A DNA stretch of 53,803 nucleotides, from the NCBI GenBank assembly GCA_000739535.1, contig DF820465.1:63307-117109 (forward strand), in the 5' to 3' direction. The position numbers and the translations under genes are program-made. This DNA comes from Candidatus Vecturithrix granuli (GTDB lineage: Bacteria; Moduliflexota; Moduliflexia; Moduliflexales; Moduliflexaceae). Below the pieces are notes generated by a model, which was not told where the DNA came from, did not search any database, and saw nothing but the letters and a program-made list of their open reading frames with translations. Numbering within the stretch: position 1 is the stretch's first letter; the number at the start of each line of letters is the position of its first letter. Below, in pieces: positions 24,898 through 32,452 of this stretch.

Positions 24898-25440
24898 TTA
24901 CTCCGTCTGACCCTCAAAGAGTTTCTGAAACTCGCCGTATCCCTCTTTCTCAAGGTCTTCCACCGGAATAAAGCGCAAGGCCGCGGAATTGATACAATAG
25001 CGCAAACCGGTCGGACGCGGACCATCGTCAAAAAGGTGCCCTAAGTGCGAATCCGCATTCTTGCTGCGAACTTCGATTCTCAGCATCCCGAAACTGCGAT
25101 CTTCTTCCTGGACAATATTTTCCGGGAGTAGGGGTCTCGTAAAACTCGGCCAACCTGTGCCGGAATCGAATTTATCGAGCGAGCTGAACAGCGGTTCGCC
25201 CGACACAATATCTACATAGATTCCGGGTTTTTTATTGTTCCAATACTCATTTTGAAACGGCGCTTCCGTGCCATTCTCCTGCGTTACATGATACTGTAAC
25301 GGTGTGAGTTTCTCTTTTAATTCTGCTTTACTCATCTTTTTTTCTCCTGACTTCTCTGCGCCCATTGTCTGCTGCTGGTGCACAATCAGAGCAAGAAGTC
25401 CGATAATCAGCAGCCCTGTGATCATAAATGTTTTATACAT
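24898..25440 (-). CDS. msrB: Peptide-methionine (R)-S-oxide reductase, membrane-anchored
   Basis: The only clear minus-strand gene. Its 180 residues contain an MsrB domain that reduces methionine-R-sulfoxide: [63 protein letters not shown], with the catalytic Cys in RYCINS. Residues 2-25 are a hydrophobic anchor or signal ([20 protein letters not shown]), placing it in the periplasm. The zinc-binding CXXC pairs of many MsrBs are replaced ([11 protein letters not shown]), so this is a zinc-free form. The start at 25440 has ggagg eight bases upstream. It is divergent from arsR and may share regulation. Confidence 0.92.
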   Translation of the reverse strand: MYKTFMITGLLIIGLLALIVHQQQTMGAEKSGEKKMSKAELKEKLTPLQYHVTQENGTEAPFQNEYWNNKKPGIYVDIVSGEPLFSSLDKFDSGTGWPSFTRPLLPENIVQEEDRSFGMLRIEVRSKNADSHLGHLFDDGPRPTGLRYCINSAALRFIPVEDLEKEGYGEFQKLFEGQTE

Positions 25441-25552
25441 AGATTGGTCCTCCAAACATAATGTCATTATTTAGGAATTATTCTTGTTTACTATAAGTAT
25501 CCAATACTGATGTTTGTTCGAAAAGTCAATGCAAGAAAAATAAAAATTTTAC

Positions 25553-25585
25553 TTGACAAAATTGCTTACTTGGCAATATTGCCAA
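25553..25585 (+). promoter_or_regulatory. arsR promoter with ArsR-type operator
   Basis: A perfect TTGACA at 25553-25558 is followed at 17-18 bases by the -10 region (atattg/tattgc). That region is covered by the 16-base perfect palindrome ttggcaatattgccaa at 25570-25585. A dyad over the -10 box directly before an ArsR/SmtB gene is the usual autorepression layout. Confidence 0.7.
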
Positions 25586-25613
25586 ATATGCAATTAAGAC
25601 AAAGGAGAAATGT

Positions 25614-25934
25614 ATGGATGAGCACACAAAAGCCCAATACGATCTAAGAGCAAAGATATTGAAAGCCATGGCACATCCGACGCGCTTGTTTATTATTGAT
25701 GAACTCTCACGCCAGGAACGCTGCGTTTGCGAACTGACCGAGATGATCGGGGCCGATACCTCAACCGTCTCAAAACACCTGTCAGTGTTGAAAAATGTCG
25801 GCATTGTCAAAGATGAAAAACGCGGCACAATGGTCTATTATCAATTGCGCTGCGCGTGCGTGCTGAATTTTATCATCTGCGTTGAGGAAGTGATTGAGAA
25901 AAATGTGAAAGAACAAATAGCGCTACTCGGTTGA
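25614..25934 (+). CDS. arsR: ArsR/SmtB family metalloregulator
   Basis: A 106-residue winged-helix repressor. AKILKAMAHPTRLFIIDEL starts the fold; RCVCEL carries the CXC pair that binds As(III) or a related thiophilic metal at helix alpha-3. TSTVSKHLSVLKNVGIVKDEKRG is the recognition helix and wing. A further CAC lies near the C-terminus. SD aaggaga precedes ATG 25614. It is the first gene of the arsenic island and lies under its own dyad operator; derepression by arsenite would induce the genes that follow. Confidence 0.95.
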   Translation: MDEHTKAQYDLRAKILKAMAHPTRLFIIDELSRQERCVCELTEMIGADTSTVSKHLSVLKNVGIVKDEKRGTMVYYQLRCACVLNFIICVEEVIEKNVKEQIALLG

Positions 25935-26007
25935 CGCATAACCAAAAAAGGAGTGTCAAAGGCTCGCCTTTGGCCTTCCCTTTGAAATATAACGAAAGAG
26001 AAGAATT

Positions 26008-27306
26008 ATGGAATGGAAAAAAGAATGGAAACCGTTACTGGTGATTGTAGGAATCTTTTTGGTAGCTTTTTATCTTCCAGTTGGACGCCCTCGTTTTGAT
26101 AACGCCGTGTTAGAGGCGTTCCATCTGGTGAAATGGTATGCCCAGGAGCATGTGCTGCTGTGTCTGGTGCCGGCGTTTTTTATTGCCGGAGCGATCGGGG
26201 TCTTTGTCAGCCAGGCCTCAGTCATGAAATATTTAGGCGCGCGGGCAAATAAGGTGCTGGCCTACGGCGTGGCCTCGGTCTCAGGCACGATTTTAGCAGT
26301 CTGTTCCTGTACGGTCTTGCCGCTGTTTGCCGGAATTTATCGCATGGGGGCCGGACTTGGCCCGGCAACGGCCTTTTTATATTCCGGGCCGGCCATTAAT
26401 GTGCTGGCAATTGTCCTCACTGCCCGCGTATTAGGCCCCGGGTTGGGATTCGCCCGCGCCGTCGGAGCGATTCTATTCAGTGTCATCATTGGCTTGTTGA
26501 TGCACCTGATTTTTCGGAAAGAAGAGATTGACAAAGCCAACGCCCAGATGATGATGCCAGAACCGGAAGAAGGTCGCCCCTTATGGCAGACGGCGGTCTA
26601 TTTCGCCACCATGGTGGCGATCCTGGTCTTCGCCAATTGGGGCAAACCGGCTGAAGTCAGCGGCCTCTGGTATGCGATGTACTCTGCAAAATGGATTGTA
26701 ACCGGCCTGGCCGCCATTGCGTTGGCGATTGAATTAATAGTCTGGTTTCGCCTGCTCTGGTGGAAAGTGGTGTTGGCCTCGCTGCCAGCCGCGATTCTGG
26801 TGCTGCTGTTCCCGCACGAACCGATGATTCCCTTCGCGGCGGCGGTGATCGGACTTTCGACGATTACCAGTATTGATACCGGTGAAAGCGGCGAATGGTT
26901 TTCGACCTCCTGGGGGTTTGCCAAACAGATTCTGCCGCTCTTGTTGTTTGGCGTCCTGGTGGCCGGAGCGTTACTTGGCCGGGTCGGACATGAGGGGTTG
27001 ATCCCATCAACCTGGGTCAGCGCTCTGGTTGGCGGCAACTCGCTCTGGTCGAATCTCTTTGCCTCGGTTGTCGGCGCGTTTATGTACTTTGCGACCCTGA
27101 CGGAAGTGCCGATTTTGCAAGGTTTAATCGGGAACGGCATGGGTCAGGGACCGGCGCTGGCCTTATTATTAGCCGGACCTGCGCTCTCGCTGCCCAATAT
27201 GCTGGTGATTCGCAGTATCATGGGCACAAAAAAGACGGTGGTGTTTGTCAGTTTAGTTATTTTCATGGCAACCATCACAGGCATGCTCTACGGAGCAATT
27301 GTTTAA
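26008..27306 (+). CDS. UPF0718/ArsP-like membrane permease
   Basis: A 432-residue polytopic permease of the UPF0718 (YraQ/ArsP) family, with about ten hydrophobic segments. The signature AVCSCTVLPLFAGIYRMGAGLGPATAFLYSGPAINVLAI has the paired Cys typical of ArsP, which exports trivalent organoarsenicals. A second copy of the motif region (ATLTEVPILQGLIGNGMGQGPALALLLAGPALSLPN) shows the internal two-fold repeat. It directly follows arsR, so efflux of an arsenical or other thiophilic compound is likely. ATG 26008 has gaaagagaag upstream. A split homologue is at 45485-46518. Confidence 0.85.
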   Translation: MEWKKEWKPLLVIVGIFLVAFYLPVGRPRFDNAVLEAFHLVKWYAQEHVLLCLVPAFFIAGAIGVFVSQASVMKYLGARANKVLAYGVASVSGTILAVCSCTVLPLFAGIYRMGAGLGPATAFLYSGPAINVLAIVLTARVLGPGLGFARAVGAILFSVIIGLLMHLIFRKEEIDKANAQMMMPEPEEGRPLWQTAVYFATMVAILVFANWGKPAEVSGLWYAMYSAKWIVTGLAAIALAIELIVWFRLLWWKVVLASLPAAILVLLFPHEPMIPFAAAVIGLSTITSIDTGESGEWFSTSWGFAKQILPLLLFGVLVAGALLGRVGHEGLIPSTWVSALVGGNSLWSNLFASVVGAFMYFATLTEVPILQGLIGNGMGQGPALALLLAGPALSLPNMLVIRSIMGTKKTVVFVSLVIFMATITGMLYGAIV

Positions 27307-27372
27307 AACAACATTGTGGCGATACATGGATGGGTTATAAGTAGGATAACGGGTAGGTCAAATAAAAATTTT

Positions 27373-27436
27373 TCACGCAAAGGCGCGAAGACGCCAGGTT
27401 CTTTTATCTCTTTGCGAACTTTGCGCCTTTGCGTGA
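27373..27436. repeat. Inverted repeat tcacgcaaaggcgc
   Basis: tcacgcaaaggcgc (27373-27386) and gcgcctttgcgtga (27423-27436) are perfect inverted arms around a 36-base centre. It lies between the permease and the ProC-like gene and could partly separate their transcription. Confidence 0.65.
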
Positions 27437-27490
27437 GCTAAAAAACTCCTATCCTTCGTAAACATCATCCTTGTGATTGCCCATTTTATA

Positions 27491-28270
27491 ATGATAAACA
27501 AATCTGTTGGGTTTATTGGCAGCGGCCGCGTGACGCGGATTCTGCTCGGTGGCTGGAAACGGGCCGGCAAACTGCCGCAGAGGATTGTAGTGAGCGACCC
27601 GAATATTGACGTGCTGCATACGTTGAAGCAGCAATTTCCGGAAATTACGATGACCCCTAACGATAACGCTCAACCGGCGGCTTGCGATCTGGTGTTTGCA
27701 GCCTTACATCCGCCGGTGTTAAAGGATGCACTCGCGCCATTAGCCGGGGCGTTGAAACCGGAGGCGATCGTGATTTCGTTAACCCCGAAAATCCCGATTG
27801 CTGCGCTGACGACGATCCTGGGCGGATTTCAGCGGATTGTGCGTATGAACCCGAACGCGCCTTCCATTGTCAATAAAGGGTTTAATCCGGTGATCTTTTC
27901 GCCCGCCATTCCCGCTGCGGAAAAGGCGGAATTATTGGAATTCTTCGAAATTCTGGGGCAATGTCCGGAAATTCAAGAAGAGCAGTTGGAAGCCTATGCG
28001 ATGATCACCGCGATGGGGCCGACCTATCTCTGGTTCCAACTGTATGAATTGTTGGAACTGGCGCAGTCCTTCGGATTATCCGCGCAAGATGCGCAAACCG
28101 GGATTGCGGCGATGGTCAACGGCGCGGTCGCAGCCATGTTCGAAGCCGGCTTGACGCCCGCGCAAGTCATGGACTTGATCCCGGTCAAGCCATTGGGCGA
28201 GGATGAAACTACTATCAAAGACATGTATCAGACGAAACTGAACGCATTGTTTAAAAAACTCAAAAGCTAA
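27491..28270 (+). CDS. Pyrroline-5-carboxylate reductase-like NAD(P)-binding protein
   Basis: A 259-residue member of the ProC/F420-dependent NADP reductase-like superfamily. The Rossmann loop SVGFIGSGRVTRILLGGW starts it, followed by DLVFAALHPPVLKDAL, IVRMNPNAPSIVNKG and the helical dimerisation domain (ITAMGPTYLWFQLYELLELAQSFGL). It lacks the full ProC signature around the end (MNGAVAAMFEAGLTPAQVMDLIPVKPLGEDE), so proline synthesis is not assured. Its position between an ArsP-like permease and a CXXC thioredoxin/arsC suggests a redox role in the arsenic operon. ATG 27491 is chosen over GTG 27473. Confidence 0.75.
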   Translation: MINKSVGFIGSGRVTRILLGGWKRAGKLPQRIVVSDPNIDVLHTLKQQFPEITMTPNDNAQPAACDLVFAALHPPVLKDALAPLAGALKPEAIVISLTPKIPIAALTTILGGFQRIVRMNPNAPSIVNKGFNPVIFSPAIPAAEKAELLEFFEILGQCPEIQEEQLEAYAMITAMGPTYLWFQLYELLELAQSFGLSAQDAQTGIAAMVNGAVAAMFEAGLTPAQVMDLIPVKPLGEDETTIKDMYQTKLNALFKKLKS

Positions 28271-28352
28271 AGGAGCAGACACCGCGAAGATGCCAAGACG
28301 CGAAGAATCTCTGTTCTTTACGTCGCTGCGTCTCTGCGGTAAAAAAATCACG

Positions 28353-28586
28353 ATGAAAACATTACAGATTTTAGGAACTGGTTGTCCGAAATGCAAAAAA
28401 TTAGCCGAGCAGACTGAAGCTGCGGCCAAAGCGTTGGGAATTGAATACGAATTGGAAAAAGTGACCGACATTAACCGCATCATGAGTTTTGGCGTCGCCA
28501 TGACCCCGGCCCTGGCCGTTGACGGTGAAGTGAAAGTGGCCGGGAAAATCCCCAGTATTGACGACCTGAAAACGATGATCGCGTAA
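28353..28586 (+). CDS. Small thioredoxin-fold CXXC protein (redox-active disulfide protein 2 type)
   Basis: A 77-residue cytoplasmic thioredoxin/glutaredoxin-like protein. MKTLQILGTGCPKCKKLAEQTE has the active site CPKC (Cys11, Cys14). The cis-Pro loop is GVAMTPALAVDGEVKVAGKIPS. Members of this family often sit next to arsP-like permeases or arsC and may supply electrons or bind the metalloid. ATG 28353 starts the conserved domain; upstream codons lie in repeat-like sequence with no ribosome-binding site. Confidence 0.88.
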   Translation: MKTLQILGTGCPKCKKLAEQTEAAAKALGIEYELEKVTDINRIMSFGVAMTPALAVDGEVKVAGKIPSIDDLKTMIA

Positions 28587-28617
28587 TAATTCCAGGGACT
28601 TCACATAAGCAGGGATG

Positions 28618-28694
28618 AACACTACAACAGATTAAAGAATGTAACGGATTAGACGTTTGATTATCCGTTGTATTCTCAAATGCGTTGTAGTGTT
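28618..28694. repeat. MITE-like repeat with aacactacaac ends
   Basis: aacactacaac (28618-28628) and gttgtagtgtt (28684-28694) are inverted ends. Within, acggattagacg and gattatccgt give partial pairing. A decayed relative is seen around 7845-7890. It lies between the thioredoxin and arsC genes. Confidence 0.55.
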
Positions 28695-28749
28695 CTCTAC
28701 GAACTACGAACAATCCTTGCTCATGAGAAATCCCTGTAGTTCCCATAAA

Positions 28750-29178
28750 ATGAAACACACGATTCTCTTCATCTGCACCCACAATTCCGCCCGTTCGCAA
28801 ATGGCGGAAGGTTTGGTCAATCATTATTTTGGAGATCGGTGGGAAGCCAAAAGCGCGGGCACAGAAAAAACCGTTGTCAAACCTTTCGCGATTCAAGCGA
28901 TGGCGGAGGCCGGGATTGACATTTCGCACCATACCTCAAAAACCATTGAGGCGTTCAAGGGGCAGCAATTCGATGTGGTGGTGACGGTCTGCGACAGCGC
29001 GAAAGAGAGCTGCCCGTTTTTTCCTGGTAAGAAAGTGGTGCATCAGAGTTTTGTCGATCCTTCGAACGTCGTGGGGACGGACGAAGAAAAGCTTGCAGCG
29101 TTTTGCCGAACTCGCGATGAAATCAAAGCCTGGCTGGATAAACAACTCCCCGTATTGGCAAAGGAATTTGAGGTGTAA
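28750..29178 (+). CDS. arsC: Arsenate reductase, low-molecular-weight phosphatase (thioredoxin-dependent) type
   Basis: A 142-residue ArsC that reduces arsenate to arsenite. FICTHNSARSQMAEG is the CX5R phosphate/arsenate-binding loop with the nucleophilic Cys. VTVCDSAKESCPFFPG supplies the second and third Cys of the thioredoxin-linked triple-Cys relay. WGxxDPS-type residues are replaced by HQSFVDPSNVVGTDEEK. ATG 28750 begins the conserved MKHTILFICTHNSARSQ. It is followed at two bases by the BFD-like gene and then ACR3, so arsenite made here is exported by the neighbour. Confidence 0.95.
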   Translation: MKHTILFICTHNSARSQMAEGLVNHYFGDRWEAKSAGTEKTVVKPFAIQAMAEAGIDISHHTSKTIEAFKGQQFDVVVTVCDSAKESCPFFPGKKVVHQSFVDPSNVVGTDEEKLAAFCRTRDEIKAWLDKQLPVLAKEFEV

Positions 29179-29180
29179 CA

Positions 29181-29381
29181 ATGGTGAACAATGACGAGAT
29201 GATCTGTTATTGCTTTCACTACACCGCTGGCGATATCCGCCGTGATGCAATTGAACACGGGGAGTCAACAATTTTACAACGGATTCTAAACGCAAAACGA
29301 AGCGGCGGATGTCAGTGCGTCGAAAAACATCCGAAGGGGACCTGATGCATTGCCGATGTTCGCCGTGTGCTGAACGAGTAA
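29181..29381 (+). CDS. BFD-like [2Fe-2S] small protein with in-frame UGA (probable selenocysteine)
   Basis: Reading through one TGA (29343-29345, codon 55) gives a 66-residue protein. MICYCFHYTAGDIRRDAIEHG, then GGCQCVEKHPKGT-U-CIADVRRVLNE, matches BFD-like/CopZ-N domains with the pattern CYCF...C.C...NP.G.CCL.DV. The UGA falls exactly on the first Cys of the conserved CC pair, and homology continues on both sides. These domains bind a [2Fe-2S] cluster or a metal and pass electrons or metal ions. It starts two bases after arsC and ends 12 before ACR3. No strong SECIS hairpin was found after the UGA, only weak pairing, so Sec here rests mainly on alignment and on the two stronger cases at 51826 and 52165. 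Confidence 0.7.
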
Positions 29382-29393
29382 AAGGAGGCTGTT

Positions 29394-30467
29394 ATGGCAA
29401 AAGAAAAGAAACTTTCAATTTTTGAAAAATATCTGACGTTATGGGTCTTTTTGTGTATTGTCGGTGGGATTATATTGGGGAGAGTTGCCCCCGACGTCGC
29501 CGTTACATTGGATAACATGTCCATCTATCAGGTCTCGATTCCAATCGCGATCTGTTTGTTTTTCATGATGTATCCCATCATGGTGAAAATTGATTTTGCT
29601 GAAGTGATCAAAGCCGGGAAAACGCCGAAACCAGTATTATTGACTCTGTTTGTCAACTGGGCGATCAAGCCTTTTACGATGTATGCGATTGCCTCGTTTT
29701 TTTTAGGGTATGTGTTTAAAGGGCTTATTCCCGGAACAGAGATCGTTAAAACCGGCGCGACAGTCGAGCTCTGGCGTAGTTACATTTCCGGTACGATTCT
29801 GCTCGGCATAGCGCCCTGTACGGCAATGGTGCTGATGTGGGGGTATCTGGCACGTGGAAACGATGGACTAACGCTGGTGATGGTCGCGATCAATTCTTTA
29901 ACCATGCTCGTGTTGTACGCGCCGCTCGGCGGCTTCTTGCTCGGCGTGAACGCCATGCCGATCCCCTGGCAGACGATTTTATTGTCGGTCGGCATTTACG
30001 TGGCCTTACCCTTAATTGCCGGCTATTTTTCGCGCAAATGGATTATTCAGCACAAAGGGCTAACCTGGTTTGAAACCGAATTCTTGCACGTGTTGACTCC
30101 GATCTCCATCGCAGCCTTGCTGATGACGTTAGTCCTGTTATTCTCGTTTAAAGGCGAGATTATCATGACGCAGCCGCAAGCGATTCTCCTGATAGCGATC
30201 CCGCTGTTTATCCAAACCTGTTTGATTTTTATTCTGGGATATGGATTAGCCAGGGTGTTAAAGTTGACCTATCAGGATGCCGCGCCGGCCGCCATGATCG
30301 GCGCAAGCAACCACTTTGAAGTCGCGATTGCTACCTCGACCATGCTGTTCGGCCTATCCTCAGGCGCGTCGCTGGCAACCGTCGTTGGCGTCTTAATCGA
30401 GGTGCCAGTTATGTTGATGTTGGTGAAATTTTGTCTCAAAACACAACACTGGTTTCAGAAAGCCTAA
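29394..30467 (+). CDS. acr3: ACR3 family arsenite efflux transporter
   Basis: A 357-residue arsenite exporter with ten predicted membrane helices. [24 protein letters not shown] is helix 1; [21 protein letters not shown] holds the essential Cys; [41 protein letters not shown] carries the conserved Glu. ATG 29394 is preceded by aaaggagg. It follows arsC and the BFD-like protein and is followed at 12 bases by a UspA gene. It uses the proton gradient, and no ATPase is required; ArsA at 40768 lies elsewhere in the island. Confidence 0.96.
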   Translation: MAKEKKLSIFEKYLTLWVFLCIVGGIILGRVAPDVAVTLDNMSIYQVSIPIAICLFFMMYPIMVKIDFAEVIKAGKTPKPVLLTLFVNWAIKPFTMYAIASFFLGYVFKGLIPGTEIVKTGATVELWRSYISGTILLGIAPCTAMVLMWGYLARGNDGLTLVMVAINSLTMLVLYAPLGGFLLGVNAMPIPWQTILLSVGIYVALPLIAGYFSRKWIIQHKGLTWFETEFLHVLTPISIAALLMTLVLLFSFKGEIIMTQPQAILLIAIPLFIQTCLIFILGYGLARVLKLTYQDAAPAAMIGASNHFEVAIATSTMLFGLSSGASLATVVGVLIEVPVMLMLVKFCLKTQHWFQKA

Positions 30468-30479
30468 GGAGGAGATATT

Positions 30480-31334
30480 ATGTATTCAAAAATTTTATTT
30501 GCAACAGATTTATCGGAAGTCTCTGAGCGCATCATCGAGCATTTACCGAATCTGCTTCATGTCGGCCTCCGGGAGGTCATATTAGTGCATGTCGTTAACA
30601 TCAGAGATACCGGCGATTTGGCCTGGAAGCTTCAGGCCCATGATCAAGCCATCCTCGACAACCAAAAAGCAACGTTAGCCCAACACGGCATCAATGTCAA
30701 AGTAGAAGTGCCGATTGGTCTTCCTTCTATGGAAATCAATGAGATCGCTGAAAAAGAACATGTTTCGCTGATTATGGTTGGCTCGCATGGCAGAAGTTTG
30801 GTGCGTAAAATCTTATTGGGCCGGACGACCGAACAGATTATCCGCGACGCTCGCAAACCGGTGTTCATCATGAAATTGACGCCGGAAGATCAGCCCGGCT
30901 GTCATCTCTATTGCGATAACATTTTTCATGCCATCCTGTATCCGACGGATTTCTCCGATGACGCGGAAAAAGTGCTGCCCTATATCAAACAGGGCATCAA
31001 TGGCGGCTGCGAAAAGATTGTATTGCTGCATGTGCAGGAAGAGCATCGCATCAAGCCCTATCTGGCCGATCGGTTAGAAGAATTCAACCAGATTGATCAG
31101 GATCGGCTTGACCGCCTTAAAAAGGAATTGCTGGAGGCCGGCGCAAAGAACGTTACAACCCGGATTGAACTGGGGAAAGCGGTGCCGACGATTTTGCACG
31201 TTGCTGAAGAAGAAGACTGCTGCCTGATTGCGCTTGGCGCACGAGGTCGGTCTTTATTCGGAGAAATCTTTATCGGCAGCACGGCCAATAACGTGGCGCG
31301 CTATGCCAAATGTCCGGTATTGTTTGTGACGTGA
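30480..31334 (+). CDS. Tandem universal stress protein (UspA x2)
   Basis: The 284 residues contain two Usp domains. The first starts YSKILFATDLSEVSERI, with ATP-binding loop MVGSHGRSLVRKILLGRTTEQIIRDARKPVFI (GXXG-9X-G-S/T type). The second starts FHAILYPTDFSDDAEKVL, with ALGARGRSLFGEIFIGSTANNVARYAKCPVLFV. Tandem Usp proteins bind ATP and act in stress adaptation. ATG 30480 has a strong aaggaggagat site. It is the next gene after ACR3 and probably belongs to the same stress operon. Confidence 0.93.
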   Translation: MYSKILFATDLSEVSERIIEHLPNLLHVGLREVILVHVVNIRDTGDLAWKLQAHDQAILDNQKATLAQHGINVKVEVPIGLPSMEINEIAEKEHVSLIMVGSHGRSLVRKILLGRTTEQIIRDARKPVFIMKLTPEDQPGCHLYCDNIFHAILYPTDFSDDAEKVLPYIKQGINGGCEKIVLLHVQEEHRIKPYLADRLEEFNQIDQDRLDRLKKELLEAGAKNVTTRIELGKAVPTILHVAEEEDCCLIALGARGRSLFGEIFIGSTANNVARYAKCPVLFVT

Positions 31335-31372
31335 TCCGTTGAAGTCGTTTGATGAAGGGATGGGATCGAACC

Positions 31373-31879
31373 ATGGAAGATTTACGAAGTTACGGACATG
31401 TCATTTCGACCGTGTACCGTAAAGCCGTGGTGCAAATGCAGCGTATGGGGGCGTGTTCCGGGAAACATGCGGATTGTCCCTGGAACGCCCTCATCGAAAA
31501 TCTGCCGGTCGAAGATTTTGTAATCACGGCGGATAATCAGATCGATGCTCAACCCGGCGATCTGGTCGAGGTCGCAATACAGGCCAGCAGTTTCCATCAC
31601 GCCGTGCTGCTTGGCTACATCTTGCCGTTAGCGGGATTAGTGATCGGGGCAATTGGAGGAGTGCTCTTTGCTTCATGGGTTGGTATTCCGGCCTATCGTG
31701 ATCTCTGCGGCGGGATGGCGGCGGGATGCGGACTGGCTGTCGCGCTGCTCCTTATCAGGTCGGCCGGAAAACGATACCATCCCCGCTACATGATTGTACG
31801 GCACGTGACTGCTAATCTTTCCGGCTGTCTGAGTCAGGGCTGTAGAGGAGCGGCAGACATCTTGAAAGAGGAGGGATAA
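31373..31879 (+). CDS. RseC/SoxR-reducing system family membrane protein
   Basis: A 169-residue RseC-like protein. The N-terminus SYGHVISTVYRKAVVQMQRMGACSGKHADCPWNAL shows the Cys-rich head with C..K..DC in place of the usual C..C..C set. Two transmembrane helices follow (AVLLGYILPLAGLVIGAIGGVLFA and LCGGMAAGCGLAVALLLIR), and a Cys-containing tail (LSGCLSQGC). RseC proteins act in electron delivery to redox regulators or in Rnf-linked assembly. ATG 31373 fits the homologous start; ATG 31352 is an alternative. The function in this arsenic context is inferred to be redox homeostasis. Confidence 0.7.
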   Translation: MEDLRSYGHVISTVYRKAVVQMQRMGACSGKHADCPWNALIENLPVEDFVITADNQIDAQPGDLVEVAIQASSFHHAVLLGYILPLAGLVIGAIGGVLFASWVGIPAYRDLCGGMAAGCGLAVALLLIRSAGKRYHPRYMIVRHVTANLSGCLSQGCRGAADILKEEG

Positions 31880-32025
31880 GTGATGAGCGCTATACGAAGA
31901 GTTACAGATCTTCTTGTCAGAAACAAATTTATAGGGGGGTTCGGTATGTAACGACGTTGTGGTGCGGTAGGAAAATTGCGTAATATCACGATTGCGTTGC
32001 ACTCCTGAAACACGTAAAGCAAAGA

Positions 32026-32442
32026 ATGGTTATGGAACCAAAGCAGACTCAAAACAGTTGTTGCGACAGTTACATACAAACCTTTTCATGCCCGTGCGGC
32101 AGCGCGCCAGCCTTGCTGTTTCCCTGCTCCGGCGGTTGCGACGTCGGAGCGTTAACGGATCTGGCGTGCCGGCACCTCACCGCGATCAGGTTTGCGAAAA
32201 TGTATTGTCTGGCAGGCATCAGCGGCCGTGTCAGCGAAATTCTGACGTTGACCAGAGCGGCAGAACGGATTGTCGTCATTGACGGCTGTGCATTGAATTG
32301 CGCCAAAGCCACGTTCGAACAGGCCGGCTTTACGAATTTTTTCTATCTGAACCTGGCCGAAATGGGGATGCTCAAAGATCAATCGCCTGTCACAAACGAA
32401 CGAATTCTCCAAATTGTGAATGAAGTAAAAAATTTGCCGTAG
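32026..32442 (+). CDS. DGC-domain putative zinc-binding protein
   Basis: A 138-residue Cys-rich protein. The DGC signature VVIDGCALNCAKATFEQAGF is clear, and the N-terminal half has FSCPCGSAPALLFPCSGGCDVGALTDLACRHL, giving several potential metal-binding Cys. The family is cytoplasmic, of unknown function, and recurrent in arsenic and redox islands. ATG 32026 lacks a clean ribosome-binding site (aagcaaagaatgg). The 11-base spacing to the next gene (taggagatgtgtt) indicates co-transcription with the thioredoxin-DsbD fusion. Confidence 0.8.
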   Translation: MVMEPKQTQNSCCDSYIQTFSCPCGSAPALLFPCSGGCDVGALTDLACRHLTAIRFAKMYCLAGISGRVSEILTLTRAAERIVVIDGCALNCAKATFEQAGFTNFFYLNLAEMGMLKDQSPVTNERILQIVNEVKNLP

Positions 32443-32452
32443 GAGATGTGTT

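Noticed and set aside
31883-31951. Twenty-two-codon frame after the RseC gene
   Set aside because: No ribosome-binding site of note, no family, and no continuation of either neighbour.
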